Counted from the first letter of the stretch, positions 29,873 to 40,874 are shown. The stretch: 64,000 nucleotides of DNA from Pseudomonas fluorescens (GCF_004683905.1 NZ_CP038438.1:3968001-4032000); one strand, 5' to 3'. The notes: generated from the sequence alone by a model not told the origin. Translations and numbers: made by a program.

Positions 29873-31354
29873 TTAAGCAATCGCGCCCAGCAGCTTTTCC
29901 CACTCTTTGTTTTCTTTCTTCGACACGCCACCCAGCAAGTCAATCGCCTGGCGCAGACGGAAACGGGTCAGATCCGGGCCGAGGATTTCCATCGCATCGA
30001 GCACCGATACCGAACTCGCCTGCCCGGTAATCGCGGCAAACATCAGCGGCATCGCATCGCGCAGCTTCAGCTCGAGGGATTCGACCACCGCCTGAATCGT
30101 CGCGGTGATGCTGTCCTTCTCCCACTGACGCAGGCTTTCCAGCTTCCACAGGATCAACTGCATCAGCTGACGCACCTGATCACCGGAAAGCTTTTTCGAT
30201 TCGAACAGCTTGGCATCCGGGTTCACGCCACCGGCAAAGAAGAAGCCGCCCAGCGGTGCAACCTGGCTGAAGGTTTCCACGCGCCCCTGCACCAGCGGTG
30301 CGATCTTCATCATGTACTCGGAATTGAACGCCCACTTCTGCACGCGTGCGGCGAACTCTTCCACCGGCAGGTCACGCAGCCACTGGCCGTTGAGCCACGA
30401 CAGTTTCTCGATGTCGAAGATCGGCCCGCCGAGGGACACGCGCTTTAGGTCGAAGTTGTCGACCATTTCCTGCAGCGAGAACTTCTCGCGCTCGTCCGGC
30501 ATCGACCAGCCCATGCGACCGAGGTAGTTGAGCATCGCCTCCGGCATGAAGCCCATGCGCTCGTAGAACGTCACCGAGGTCGGGTTCTTGCGCTTGGACA
30601 GCTTGCTCTTGTCCGGGTTACGCAGCAGCGGCATGTAGCACAGCTCCGGCTGCTCCCAGCCGAAGTATTCGTACAGCAGAATCAGTTTCGGCGCCGATGG
30701 CAGCCATTCTTCGCCGCGCAGCACGTGGGTGATGCCCATCAGGTGGTCGTCGACCACGTTGGCGAGGAAGTACGTCGGCAAGCCGTCGGTCTTCATCAGC
30801 ACTTGCATGTCCATGCGATCCCACGGGATCTCGACATCGCCACGCAGCATGTCCGGCACCACGCAGACGCCTTCGGTCGGCACTTTCATGCGGATCACGT
30901 GCGGTTCGCCGGCGGCCAGACGGGCGGCGACTTCTTCCTTCGACAGCAGCAGCGCGCGGCCGTCGTAGCGCGGGGTCTCGCCGCGCGCCATTTGTTCGGC
31001 GCGCATCTGGTCCAGCTCTTCAGCGGTGCAGAAGCACGGGAACGCGTGGCCCATGTCGACCAGTTGCTGGCAATACTTCTGATAGATATCGCCACGCTCG
31101 CTCTGCCGGTACGGGCCGTGCGGGCCGCCAACGTCCGGGCCTTCGCTCCAGTCGATCCCCAGCCAGCGCAGGGCGTCGAAGATCTGCTGTTCGGACTCGC
31201 GGGTCGAACGCAACTGGTCGGTGTCTTCGATGCGCAGGATGAACTCACCGCCATGCTGCTTGGCAAAGCAGTAGTTGAACAATGCGATGTAAGCGGTACC
31301 TACGTGGGGGTCCCCGGTAGGCGATGGCGCGATGCGAGTGCGGACGGTGGTCAT
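29873..31354 (-). CDS. gltX: Glutamyl-tRNA synthetase
   Basis: 493 residues from the ATG at 31354 ([19 protein letters not shown]); a longer frame to 31387 has no family support. Class I synthetase: the HIGH-like element is PHVGTAY (about residues 15-21) and the KMSKS-like element is [13 protein letters not shown] near residue 240. The C-terminal helical anticodon-binding domain is complete. Charges tRNA-Glu, including the two tRNA-Glu genes immediately downstream on the same strand, although a terminator lies between. Confidence 0.97.
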   Translation of the reverse strand: MTTVRTRIAPSPTGDPHVGTAYIALFNYCFAKQHGGEFILRIEDTDQLRSTRESEQQIFDALRWLGIDWSEGPDVGGPHGPYRQSERGDIYQKYCQQLVDMGHAFPCFCTAEELDQMRAEQMARGETPRYDGRALLLSKEEVAARLAAGEPHVIRMKVPTEGVCVVPDMLRGDVEIPWDRMDMQVLMKTDGLPTYFLANVVDDHLMGITHVLRGEEWLPSAPKLILLYEYFGWEQPELCYMPLLRNPDKSKLSKRKNPTSVTFYERMGFMPEAMLNYLGRMGWSMPDEREKFSLQEMVDNFDLKRVSLGGPIFDIEKLSWLNGQWLRDLPVEEFAARVQKWAFNSEYMMKIAPLVQGRVETFSQVAPLGGFFFAGGVNPDAKLFESKKLSGDQVRQLMQLILWKLESLRQWEKDSITATIQAVVESLELKLRDAMPLMFAAITGQASSVSVLDAMEILGPDLTRFRLRQAIDLLGGVSKKENKEWEKLLGAIA

Positions 31355-31583
31355 GGCATGTCTCGAAAAGAATGAAAAGCAAAACAATCAAGCGGCGAAT
31401 GGTAACAGGCGACACCCGCCCCGCTCCAGCGGGCAGGGCATTTAAGCCAAGTTTGCGTCTGTAACGCCCATAGACCGTGGTGACGGCCCGAATATCAGCC
31501 ATTGGCATTTACCGTTTATCGGCGGTATGCCAGATTCAGCCGCAGATAACTTTCCTTACAATTCCTCGACTACAGTTTGCCTC

Positions 31584-32633
31584 ATGCCTGCCCAACTCAA
31601 GCGTCGTCTGTTTATTTTCCTGCTCCTGGTGCTGTTGATTGCCGGGGGCTTCTTCGCCCATTGGTTTTTCAAGGGCCGTTTTTATGAAAGCACCGATAAC
31701 GCCTATGTCCAGGGCGAGATCACCCGCGTCTCCAGCCAGTTGAGTGCGCGCATCGACGAAGTGCTGGTGCAGGACAACCAGCACGTGGAAAAAGGCCAGT
31801 TGCTGGTGCGCCTTGAACCCAATGATTTCCGCCTCGCGGTCGACCGCGCCAATGCCGCCCTCGCCACCCGCGAAGCCGAGCGTTTGCAGGCACAAAGCAA
31901 ATTGACGCAGCAATCGAGCCTGATCGCCGCCAGCGACGCGCAGGTAGCGACCACCCAAGCCACCCTTGGCCGCTCGCAGATGGATTTATCGCGTGCTGAA
32001 ACCCTGCGCAAACCCGGCTACGTTTCCGAAGAACGAGTGACCACCCTCTCCGCTGACGCCCATATCGCCCGCTCGCAAGTGGCCAAGGCCCAGGCCGATG
32101 CGCAGAGCCAGCGCCAGCAAGTCAATGCACTGACGGCCGAGATCAAACGCCTCGACGCACAGATTGCCAACGCCCGCGCCGATCTGGCGCAAGCCGAGCT
32201 CAACCTGACCCGCAGCGAAATCCACGCGCCGATCAGCGGCATGGTCGGCCAGCGTGCCGCACGCAATGGCCAGGTGGTGCAGGCCGGCGCCTATCTGCTG
32301 TCGATCGTTCCCGATGAAGACATCTGGGTGCAGGCCAACTTCAAGGAAACCCAGATCGGCCACATGCAGCCCGGACAGAAAGCTGAGCTGACCTTCGATG
32401 CCTACAGCGACACGCCGATCGAAGCGCGAGTCGACAGCCTGTTCGCCGCCTCCGGTGCGCAGTTCAGCCTGTTGCCGCCAGACAACGCCACCGGCAACTT
32501 CACCAAAGTCGTGCAGCGGATTCCGGTAAAGCTGACCTTCAAGGCCGATAACCCGTTGCATGGCAAGATCCGCCCGGGCATGTCGGTCACCGCCACCGTG
32601 AATATCAAAGACGCTCCAGACAATGGCCGGTGA
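31584..32633 (+). CDS. HlyD/EmrA-type membrane-fusion protein
   Basis: 349 residues from the ATG at 31584 (MPAQLKRRLFIFLLLVLLIA), which puts the membrane anchor at about residues 8-25; an ATG at 31527 adds 19 residues and cannot be excluded. Then come a lipoyl-type half (NAYVQGEITRVSSQLSARI), a long alpha hairpin rich in Ala/Gln/Leu (about 90-200), the second lipoyl half (APISGMVGQRAARNGQVVQA) and a beta-barrel domain. It is the periplasmic adaptor of an EmrAB-type tripartite pump. The last 11 bases overlap the next gene, the inner-membrane pump. Confidence 0.88.
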   Translation: MPAQLKRRLFIFLLLVLLIAGGFFAHWFFKGRFYESTDNAYVQGEITRVSSQLSARIDEVLVQDNQHVEKGQLLVRLEPNDFRLAVDRANAALATREAERLQAQSKLTQQSSLIAASDAQVATTQATLGRSQMDLSRAETLRKPGYVSEERVTTLSADAHIARSQVAKAQADAQSQRQQVNALTAEIKRLDAQIANARADLAQAELNLTRSEIHAPISGMVGQRAARNGQVVQAGAYLLSIVPDEDIWVQANFKETQIGHMQPGQKAELTFDAYSDTPIEARVDSLFAASGAQFSLLPPDNATGNFTKVVQRIPVKLTFKADNPLHGKIRPGMSVTATVNIKDAPDNGR

Positions 32634-34173
32634 TTCGCTGATCCGCCCCGTTGGCGAACCGACCCGGCGGGACTGGATTGCGGTGATGAGCGTGATGCTT
32701 GGCGCGTTCATGGCGGTGCTCGATATTCAGATCACCAACTCTTCGCTCAAGGATATTCAGGGCGCACTGTCGGCGACGCTGGAAGAAGGCTCGTGGATTT
32801 CCACCTCGTATCTGGTCGCGGAAATCATCATGATCCCGCTGACCGCGTGGCTGGTGCAGTTGCTCTCGGCACGGCGCCTGGCGGTATGGGTGTCGCTGGG
32901 TTTCCTGGTGTCATCGCTGCTGTGCTCGATGGCCTGGAGCCTCGAAAGCATGATCGTCTTTCGCGCCATGCAGGGCTTCACCGGCGGCGCGCTGATCCCG
33001 CTGGCGTTCACCCTGACCCTGATCAAACTCCCCGAACACCACCGCGCCAAAGGCATGGCGATGTTCGCCATGACCGCGACCTTCGCCCCGTCCATCGGCC
33101 CGACACTGGGCGGCTGGCTCACGGAAAACTGGGGCTGGGAATACATTTTCTACATCAACATCCCGCCGGGGCTGATCATGATCGCCGGGCTGATGTACGG
33201 GCTGGAAAAGAAGGAAGCGCACTGGGAACTGCTGAAAAGCACCGACTACACCGGAATTCTCACGCTGGGTGTCGGCCTCGGTTGTCTGCAGGTTTTTCTT
33301 GAAGAGGGCCATCGCAAGGACTGGCTCGAATCGAACCTGATCGTGACCTTGGGCAGCATTGCCCTGCTGAGCCTGATCACCTTCGTCATCGTGCAGATTT
33401 CCAAACCCAATCCGCTGATCAACCTCGGCATCCTGCGCAATCGCAACTTCGGCCTGTCGAGCATTTCCAGCCTGGGCATGGGCGTCGGCTTGTATGGCTC
33501 GATTTATCTGCTGCCGCTGTACCTGGCGCAGATCCAGAATTACAACGCCCTGCAAATCGGCGAAGTGATCATGTGGATGGGCGTGCCGCAGCTGTTCCTG
33601 ATTCCGCTGGTGCCGAAGCTGATGAAGTTCGTTTCGCCGAAATGGCTGTGCACCCTGGGCTTCGGGTTGTTCGGGCTGGCGAGTTTTTCTTCGGGGGTGC
33701 TCAACCCGGATTTCGCCGGGCCGCAGTTCAATCAGATCCAGATCATCCGGGCGCTGGGTCAGCCGCTGATCATGGTGACCATTTCGCTGATCGCCACGGC
33801 GTACATCCTGCCGCAGGACGCAGGGTCGGCATCGAGTCTGTTCAACATCCTGCGCAACCTCGGCGGTGCGATCGGCATCGCCCTGCTCGCTACGCTATTG
33901 GATGCACGCACCAAGACCTACTTCGATTATTTGCGTGAGTCGATTGTGCCGACCAACCCGCAAGTGGCCGAACGTATGGCCTCAATGACCGACCGGTTTG
34001 GCAGCGACACCGCGGCGCTGGGCAAGATGAGCGAGATCGTGCATCAGCAGGCGCTGATCATGGCCTACAACGACGCGTTTCACTTTGTCGGGATTGCGTT
34101 GGGGATCAGCATGCTGGCGATTTTGCTGACCAGGAAATTGCCGGCGGGGTTGAAGGCTGGGGAAGCTCACTGA
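32623..34173 (+). CDS. DHA2-family major facilitator efflux pump, EmrB-like
   Basis: 516 residues with about 14 hydrophobic segments, the DHA2 drug:H+ antiporter topology. Motif GAFMAVLDIQITNSSLKDIQ at the first transmembrane helix (family LDxTIVNVALP region) and the later GPTLGGWLTENWGWEYIFYI (motif C and its neighbour) are clear. With the preceding adaptor it would expel drugs or fatty-acid-like compounds, given an outer-membrane channel encoded elsewhere. The 11-base overlap with the adaptor gene indicates a single transcript. Substrate is not deducible. Confidence 0.93.
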   Translation: MAGDSLIRPVGEPTRRDWIAVMSVMLGAFMAVLDIQITNSSLKDIQGALSATLEEGSWISTSYLVAEIIMIPLTAWLVQLLSARRLAVWVSLGFLVSSLLCSMAWSLESMIVFRAMQGFTGGALIPLAFTLTLIKLPEHHRAKGMAMFAMTATFAPSIGPTLGGWLTENWGWEYIFYINIPPGLIMIAGLMYGLEKKEAHWELLKSTDYTGILTLGVGLGCLQVFLEEGHRKDWLESNLIVTLGSIALLSLITFVIVQISKPNPLINLGILRNRNFGLSSISSLGMGVGLYGSIYLLPLYLAQIQNYNALQIGEVIMWMGVPQLFLIPLVPKLMKFVSPKWLCTLGFGLFGLASFSSGVLNPDFAGPQFNQIQIIRALGQPLIMVTISLIATAYILPQDAGSASSLFNILRNLGGAIGIALLATLLDARTKTYFDYLRESIVPTNPQVAERMASMTDRFGSDTAALGKMSEIVHQQALIMAYNDAFHFVGIALGISMLAILLTRKLPAGLKAGEAH

Positions 34174-34198
34174 TTTTTGTGGTGTCTGCACTGGCCTC

Positions 34199-34377
34199 TT
34201 CGCGAGCAAGCCCGCTCCCACAAGTTTCTTTGGTGATCACACATTTTGTGTACACCATCAATCCTTGTGGGAGCTGGCTTGCCAGCGATGGGGCCAAGTC
34301 AGCTATCACAGGCTTCTTTGGTGATCACACATTTTGTGTACACCATCAATCCCTGTGGGAGCGAGCTTGCTCGCGAA
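34199..34377. repeat. Composite REP region with an internal 39-bp direct duplication
   Basis: Outer arms TTCGCGAGCAAGC...(34199-34222) and its near-complement (34354-34377) are the TTGCTCGCGA REP. Between them a third, diverged REP-like arm is at 34266-34288 (TGTGGGAGCTGGCTTGCCAG). A 39-base segment (34226-34264 and 34314-34352), containing TGATCACACATTTTGTGTAC, is present twice, identically, 88 bases apart. It appears to be a REP doublet that was partly duplicated. No gene is present. Confidence 0.88.
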
Positions 34378-34403
34378 GAGGCCCGACCAAACACTGCAAA
34401 TCT

Positions 34404-36419
<2,016 letters not shown>

Positions 36420-36756
36420 ACACACCTCTGGGATCGCGGCTCGCGCAGAAAACAGCCGAGCCGCGGGGATGACCGCAAACGACCGTTGTCGCCCAAGGAA
36501 AAACGAAGATTGTGCTCAATGTGGAGCCGATTGCCTCGCCTTTCAAGGCAAACGTCCTACATCCGGTAAAGTCTCTGACAGAGTCAATCGACTAACGGTC
36601 AAGAAATAATCGGAAAAACTTGCCGGAAAAGCTGAATCGCCTGTCGCCATTGCTCAGTGATGGCCTCTATACTAGCTCCCCGTTTGTGCACCGCTCTAGT
36701 GCATTCGGCTGGAGCGCGACACGTCCCTCCACTCTCCATTCAGAGCCGCCGTAATA
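36420..36756. other. uvrB / aminotransferase divergent intergenic region
   Basis: 337 bases with no gene. It must carry the uvrB promoter on the minus strand and the aminotransferase promoter on the plus strand. A TATACT hexamer at 36668-36673 is well placed as a plus-strand -10, but no correctly spaced -35 was found. A small palindrome CTCTGACAGAG lies near 36571-36581. Confidence 0.4.
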
Positions 36757-37953
36757 ATGAGCCTGTTCTCCGCTGTCGAAATGGCACCCCGCGATCCAAT
36801 CCTGGGCCTCAACGAAGCATTCAACGCCGATACCCGGACCACCAAGGTCAACCTGGGTGTAGGTGTTTACTGCAACGAAGAGGGGCGAATTCCCCTGCTG
36901 CGCGCGGTGATCGAAGCCGAAACCATTCGCGCTGCCCAGCACGCCTCCCGTGGCTACCTGCCGATCGACGGCATCGCCGCCTATGACCAGGCCGTGCAAA
37001 AGCTGCTGTTCGGTAACGACTCGCCGCTGATCGCTGCCGGTCGCATCGTCACCACTCAGGCGGTCGGCGGTACCGGCGCGCTGAAAATCGGTGCCGACTT
37101 CCTCAAGCAACTGCTGCCGAACGCCGTCGTGGCGATCAGCGACCCGAGCTGGGAAAACCACCGCGCGCTGTTCGAAACCGCTGGCTTCCCGGTGCAGAAC
37201 TACCGTTACTACGACGCCGCCACCCACGACGTGAACCGTGCCGGCATGCTCGACGACTTCAACGCCCTGCCGAACGGCTCGATCGTTGTGTTGCACGCCT
37301 GCTGCCACAACCCGACCGGCGTCGATCTGACCCCGGCCGACTGGAAAAACGTGCTGGACGTGGTCAAGGCCAAAGGTCACGTACCGTTCCTCGACATGGC
37401 TTACCAGGGTTTCGGCGACGGCATCGACGAAGACGCCGCGGCTGTGCGTCTGTTCGCTGAATCGGGCCTGACTTTCTTCGTTTCGAGCTCGTTCTCCAAG
37501 TCGTTCTCGCTGTACGGCGAGCGCGTTGGTGCCCTGTCGATCGTCAGCGAATCGAAAGAAGAAAGCGCGCGCGTGCTGTCGCAGGTCAAGCGTGTGATCC
37601 GCACCAACTACTCCAACCCGCCGACCCACGGTGCAAGCATCGTCGCCGCTGTGTTGAACAGCCCGGAACTGCGCGCCCAGTGGGAAGCGGAACTGGCAGA
37701 AATGCGCCTGCGCATTCGCGGCATGCGCGAGCAGATGGTCGCCCTGCTGGCGGAAAAAGCCCCGCAGCGTGACTTCAGCTTCGTCGGCCGTCAGCGCGGC
37801 ATGTTCTCCTACTCCGGCCTGACCACCGAACAGGTGCACCGCCTGCGCAACGAGTTCGGCATCTACGCCCTGGACACCGGCCGCATCTGCGTCGCGGCAC
37901 TGAACCAGAGCAACATCAAAGCGGTCACGGATGCGATCGTTCAGGTCATCTGA
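36757..37953 (+). CDS. Aromatic/aspartate aminotransferase, fold type I
   Basis: 398 residues, a PLP enzyme of the TyrB/AspC subgroup. It transfers amino groups among tyrosine, phenylalanine, aspartate and 2-oxo acids. The PLP lysine lies in SSSFSKSFSLYGERVG (Lys248), and VNLGVGVY, HACCHNPTGVDLT and the C-terminal Arg of GRICVAALN complete the active site. It is divergent from uvrB and followed by a strong terminator. In pseudomonads this family is usually the main aromatic aminotransferase, which fits the PheC-like gene further along; exact substrate preference cannot be told. Confidence 0.92.
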   Translation: MSLFSAVEMAPRDPILGLNEAFNADTRTTKVNLGVGVYCNEEGRIPLLRAVIEAETIRAAQHASRGYLPIDGIAAYDQAVQKLLFGNDSPLIAAGRIVTTQAVGGTGALKIGADFLKQLLPNAVVAISDPSWENHRALFETAGFPVQNYRYYDAATHDVNRAGMLDDFNALPNGSIVVLHACCHNPTGVDLTPADWKNVLDVVKAKGHVPFLDMAYQGFGDGIDEDAAAVRLFAESGLTFFVSSSFSKSFSLYGERVGALSIVSESKEESARVLSQVKRVIRTNYSNPPTHGASIVAAVLNSPELRAQWEAELAEMRLRIRGMREQMVALLAEKAPQRDFSFVGRQRGMFSYSGLTTEQVHRLRNEFGIYALDTGRICVAALNQSNIKAVTDAIVQVI

Positions 37954-37970
37954 TTTCGCTTTGCCATGAA

Positions 37971-38001
37971 AAACGGGAAGCCTTGGGGCTTCCCGTTTTT
38001 T
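37971..38001 (+). terminator. Terminator of the aminotransferase gene
   Basis: AACGGGAAGCC-TTGG-GGCTTCCCGTT followed by T: an 11-bp stem with a tetraloop and six T, 20 bases after the stop codon. Confidence 0.92.
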
Positions 38002-38051
38002 ATTTGTCCCGGAAAACTATCCGAACCCTCTAGACTGCACACAGGTTCCAT

Positions 38052-38141
38052 TGTGGGAGCGGGCTTGCTCGCGAAAGCGGTGCATCAGGCGACAACAATA
38101 ATGGCTGGGCCGACGCCTTCGCGAGCAAGCCCGCTCCCACA
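38052..38141. repeat. REP inverted pair
   Basis: Arms 38052-38075 (TGTGGGAGCGGGCTTGCTCG...) and 38118-38141 (its reverse complement) with a 42-base loop, in the opposite arm order to the copy at 6107. Confidence 0.9.
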
Positions 38142-38178
38142 GGTTTTGTGTACACCTCAGAGTTTTGCGAGAACACCT

Positions 38179-38379
38179 ATGAAAAACGACAACCTGCGCG
38201 CCGACCGAGACGACCTGGATGACTTCATCCCCCGCACCACGGCCAAACGCGACAAAAGCCTGGTGCTGCAAGTCGCAGCGGGCGTCTTCCTCGGCGGCCT
38301 GGCCCTGTGGCTGGTGCAACTGGCCGCCACCGCGGCTTATGCCAAACTGATGCTCGGCACCATCACTTTCGGCGGTTAA
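38179..38379 (+). CDS. Small single-span membrane protein
   Basis: 66 residues (MKNDNLRADRDDLDDFIPRT ...). A charged, Asp/Arg-rich cytoplasmic N-terminus of about 30 residues precedes one Ala/Leu-rich transmembrane helix (about 33-58) ending TITFGG. A start further upstream (37966) would run through the terminator and the REP element and is rejected. The stop overlaps by 4 bases the stop of the convergent gene on the other strand. I do not recognise a named family; it looks like a conserved Pseudomonas small membrane protein. Confidence 0.75.
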   Translation: MKNDNLRADRDDLDDFIPRTTAKRDKSLVLQVAAGVFLGGLALWLVQLAATAAYAKLMLGTITFGG

Positions 38380-38606
38380 GCCAGTTCCGTCGCACGTTGA
38401 CTGGCCGCATCGTCATAGGCGACGTACAGCGATTCGGCGATCTGACTTTTGATTGCCTTGGTGCTTTCCAGGCCGAGCACGAACCCTTCGGCCTTGCCGC
38501 CAGCACGGTTCAACTCCTCAGCGGTGCTGGCCTGGGTAATCGCATCGAAGAGTTTCTCGGCGTGCGGGCCGACGCCTTTAGGCAGGCTGATCTGCGTGAC
38601 GCTCAT
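38376..38606 (-). CDS. Small conserved hypothetical protein (76 aa)
   Basis: 76 residues, soluble, mostly helical, with LNRAGGKAEGFVLGLESTKA in the middle. The ATG at 38606 is preceded by GCGAGGTG, a good ribosome-binding site. It is convergent with the 66-residue membrane-protein gene, sharing 4 bases at the stops. No domain was recognised and no function is proposed. Confidence 0.7.
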   Translation of the reverse strand: MSVTQISLPKGVGPHAEKLFDAITQASTAEELNRAGGKAEGFVLGLESTKAIKSQIAESLYVAYDDAASQRATELA

Positions 38607-38796
38607 ACGAACACCTCGCGTGAAAGGGAAACAACAACGGTTCGAGTCATGGCGCGTACCTTTTCGGCAAATGGCCGGCAGCGCGTGTCACCACTTCCGG
38701 GCAACCATGGTAGACCTGTGAGGCGGTTCTGGTAACCGCCAATCGCTGACAAAACACCGCCCGTCCTGCCGAACGCAGAAAATTTACGCCCGACGC

Positions 38797-38824
38797 TTGA
38801 CTTCTCTTTTTGAATCAGTAACAT
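38797..38824 (+). promoter_or_regulatory. Sigma-70 promoter of tRNA-Asn
   Basis: TTGACT (38797-38802), a 16-base spacer, TAACAT (38819-38824), ending 11 bases before the tRNA. Close to consensus and correctly placed. Confidence 0.75.
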
Positions 38825-38834
38825 ACGCACCAAT

Positions 38835-38910
38835 TCCGCAATAGCTCAGTTGGTAGAGCAAATGACTGTTAATCATTGGGTCCCTGGTTCGAGTCCAGGT
38901 TGTGGAGCCA
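38835..38910 (+). tRNA. tRNA-Asn (GTT)
   Basis: 76 nt with encoded CCA. It begins TCCGCAATAGCTCAGTTGGT; the anticodon loop CTGTTAAT gives GTT; the T arm is CCTGGTTCGAGTCCAGG and the acceptor stem TCCGCAA/TTGTGGA is complete apart from one wobble. Confidence 0.97.
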
Positions 38911-38916
38911 AATAGC

Positions 38917-38951
38917 AAAGCCCCTGAATCGAAAGATTCAGGGGCTTTTTT
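38917..38951 (+). terminator. Terminator of tRNA-Asn
   Basis: AAGCCCCTGAATC-GAAA-GATTCAGGGGCTT: a 13-bp stem with a GAAA tetraloop and a run of six T, seven bases after the tRNA. Confidence 0.93.
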
Positions 38952-38969
38952 GTGGACGCTCGAAAAGTC

Positions 38970-39032
38970 AAAAGATCGCAACCTGCGGTAGCTCCGATCC
39001 CCTGTAGGAGCTGCCGCAGGCTGCGATCTTTT
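38970..39032. repeat. Third-class palindromic repeat (GCTGCGATCTTTT family)
   Basis: AAAAGATCGCA-ACCTGCGGTAGCTCC and GGAGCTGCCGCAGGCTGCGATCTTTT (quoted in part) form an imperfect palindrome between the tRNA-Asn terminator and the permease terminator. It differs from the TTGCTCGCGA and TGTAGGAGTGAG classes, so at least three REP-like families are present in the window. Confidence 0.82.
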
Positions 39033-39044
39033 GCTCTTCAAACC

Positions 39045-39083
39045 AAAAAGGCCGATCTGTCTCACAACAGATCGGCCTTTTTT
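39045..39083 (-). terminator. Bidirectional-type terminator downstream of the NCS2 permease
   Basis: AAGGCCGATCTGT-CTCACA-ACAGATCGGCCTT, a 13-bp stem with A and T runs on both sides. It lies 15 bases beyond the permease stop on the minus strand and could also stop plus-strand readthrough. Confidence 0.9.
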
Positions 39084-39097
39084 CATCCATTTAGCGC

Positions 39098-40621
39098 TCA
39101 AACATGCTCGCTGCTCTTCATCTGGGTCTTCGGCGCGCCATGCCCATGATCGTGTTCATCAGGCTCGATCACCGGCACTTCCTTGCCATCGCAATCGCGC
39201 AGCTTGCCGTCGCTGAAGTAATCGCCTTCCCGCAGCGCCGCCAGGTCGCGATAACGCAGGGTGCGCTCTTCCGCTGCGGCGAAAACCGACTGCTGGTCCG
39301 AGTTGCCGGCGGTGAAGTGGTTGAAGGTCAGGTTGAGCACGATCGCCATGATCGCCGAGGAGCTGATGCCCGAATGGAAAATGGTCGCGAACCAGCTCGG
39401 GAAATGATCGTAGAAGTTCGGCGCGGCAATCGGGATCATGCCGAAGCCGATCGAGGTGGCGACGATGATCAGGTTGACGTTGTTGCGGTAATCGACCTTC
39501 GACAACGTGCGAATCCCGCTCGCCGCCACCGTCCCGAACAGCACGATACCGGCGCCGCCCAGCACCGACGTCGGCACTGCTGCGATCACCCGGCCCATGA
39601 ACGGCAGCAGACCGAGAATCACCAGGAAGATACCGCCTGTGGCCACCACGAAACGGCTCTTGATCCCGGTCACCGCCACCAGCCCGACGTTCTGCGCGAA
39701 GGCGCTCTGGGTGAACGAACCGAAGATAGGGGCAAACATGCTCGACAGCATGTCCGCGCGCAGACCGTTGCCCAGGCGTTTGGAGTCGACCTTGGTGCCG
39801 ATGATCTCACCGACCGCCAGAATGTCCGCCGAGGTTTCCACCAGGGTCACCATGACCACGATGCACATCGACAGGATCGCGGCGAAGTGGAAGGTCGGCA
39901 TGCCAAAGTGGAACGGCGTCGGGAAGCCGAACATCGGCCCTTGGGTGACACTGGAGAAATCGGCCATGCCGAGGAACACCGCCAGAATCGTGCCGATCAC
40001 CATGGCCAACAGGATCGACAGGCGCGAGATGGTCGAACTGCCGACCTTGCTCAGCAGCAACACCAGCACCAGCGTCACCGCCGCCAGACCGATGTTCTGC
40101 ATGCTGCCGAAGTCCGGCGCGTGGCTGTTGCCACCCATGGCCCAGCGCGCAGCCACCGGCATCAGCGTCAGGCCGATGGTAGTGATCACGATGCCGGTGA
40201 CCAGTGGAGGGAAAAACTTGGTGATTCGCGAGAACACCGGGGTGATCAGCAAGCCGATCAACGATGCGGCAATCACCGCGCCCAGCACCGACTGGAAGCC
40301 GCCCTCCCCGCCACTGCTGACAATCGCGACCATGGTCGCCACACCGGAGAACGACACGCCCTGCACCAGCGGCAACTGACAGCCAAAAAACGGTAGACCC
40401 AGGGTTTGCAGCAGTGTCGCCAGCCCCCCCGCAAACAATGAAGCAGCAATCAACAGACCAATGTCCGCCGGCGACAGCCCGGCCGCCTGGCCGATGATCA
40501 GTGGCACCGCAACGATACCGCCGTACATGGTCAGAACATGTTGCAGGCCGTAAGCCATATTCGCGCCGACCCCGAGATTTTCGTCCTCGGGCCGTTGGTG
40601 TGAAACATGGGGCGTTTTCAT
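39098..40621 (-). CDS. NCS2-family xanthine/uracil permease
   Basis: 507 residues, about 14 transmembrane segments. It imports a purine or pyrimidine base with protons. Family motifs are visible: QHVLTMYGGIVAVPLIIG at the first helix, LPLVQGVSFSGVATM, and VETSADILAVGEIIG in the central substrate helix (the NAT/NCS2 region), then GSFTQSAFAQNVGLVAVTGI. The C-terminal 55 residues form a charged, His-rich cytoplasmic tail. Within NCS2 it looks more like the xanthine/urate branch (XanP, UacT) than UraA, but I cannot settle the substrate. A perfect palindrome upstream (40687-40700) suggests regulator control. Confidence 0.92.
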   Translation of the reverse strand: MKTPHVSHQRPEDENLGVGANMAYGLQHVLTMYGGIVAVPLIIGQAAGLSPADIGLLIAASLFAGGLATLLQTLGLPFFGCQLPLVQGVSFSGVATMVAIVSSGGEGGFQSVLGAVIAASLIGLLITPVFSRITKFFPPLVTGIVITTIGLTLMPVAARWAMGGNSHAPDFGSMQNIGLAAVTLVLVLLLSKVGSSTISRLSILLAMVIGTILAVFLGMADFSSVTQGPMFGFPTPFHFGMPTFHFAAILSMCIVVMVTLVETSADILAVGEIIGTKVDSKRLGNGLRADMLSSMFAPIFGSFTQSAFAQNVGLVAVTGIKSRFVVATGGIFLVILGLLPFMGRVIAAVPTSVLGGAGIVLFGTVAASGIRTLSKVDYRNNVNLIIVATSIGFGMIPIAAPNFYDHFPSWFATIFHSGISSSAIMAIVLNLTFNHFTAGNSDQQSVFAAAEERTLRYRDLAALREGDYFSDGKLRDCDGKEVPVIEPDEHDHGHGAPKTQMKSSEHV

Positions 40622-40686
40622 GTGGGGGGTTCCCTGTTTTTTGTTATGCGCACACTGTATTCAATACTCGGGACAAATGTCCATAG

Positions 40687-40700
40687 AGTTGTATACAACT
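40687..40700. promoter_or_regulatory. Palindromic operator candidate upstream of the NCS2 permease
   Basis: AGTTGTATACAACT is a perfect 14-base palindrome 66 bases before the permease start. Its form (TTGTATACAA) resembles GntR-family operators in proteobacteria. No GntR gene lies in the window, so the regulator would be elsewhere. A very similar palindrome AAGTTGTACAACTT occurs at 58281. Confidence 0.55.
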
Positions 40701-40853
40701 TGTCAGTCACATAATGGATAGGTAGCCACCCAAGCTTCTATCTCGCCACCTCCATCTCCCACAAATCCGGCAACACATCCCCTCCTGCCCCCGGTTTTTA
40801 TCGCACTAGGCTGAAGTGTTCATGGCGACCAGCGGTGCACCGGCGCTCTTTTT

Positions 40854-40874
40854 TATACATATAAAGTATGCATA
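40854..40874 (+). promoter_or_regulatory. Putative BrnA operator / promoter of brnTA
   Basis: TATACAT-ATAAAGT-ATGCATA is an inverted repeat with one mismatch ending at the base before the brnT ATG. It lies where a toxin-antitoxin pair is usually autoregulated. No good Shine-Dalgarno is visible before brnT. Confidence 0.5.

Noticed and set aside
36650-36673. TTGCTC ... TATACT as a promoter of the aminotransferase gene
   Set aside because: The spacer is only 12 bases, too short for a sigma-70 promoter.
40854-40874. Palindrome before brnT as a Rho-independent terminator
   Set aside because: A+T-rich, short arms with one mismatch and no T run; position at a start codon suits an operator.
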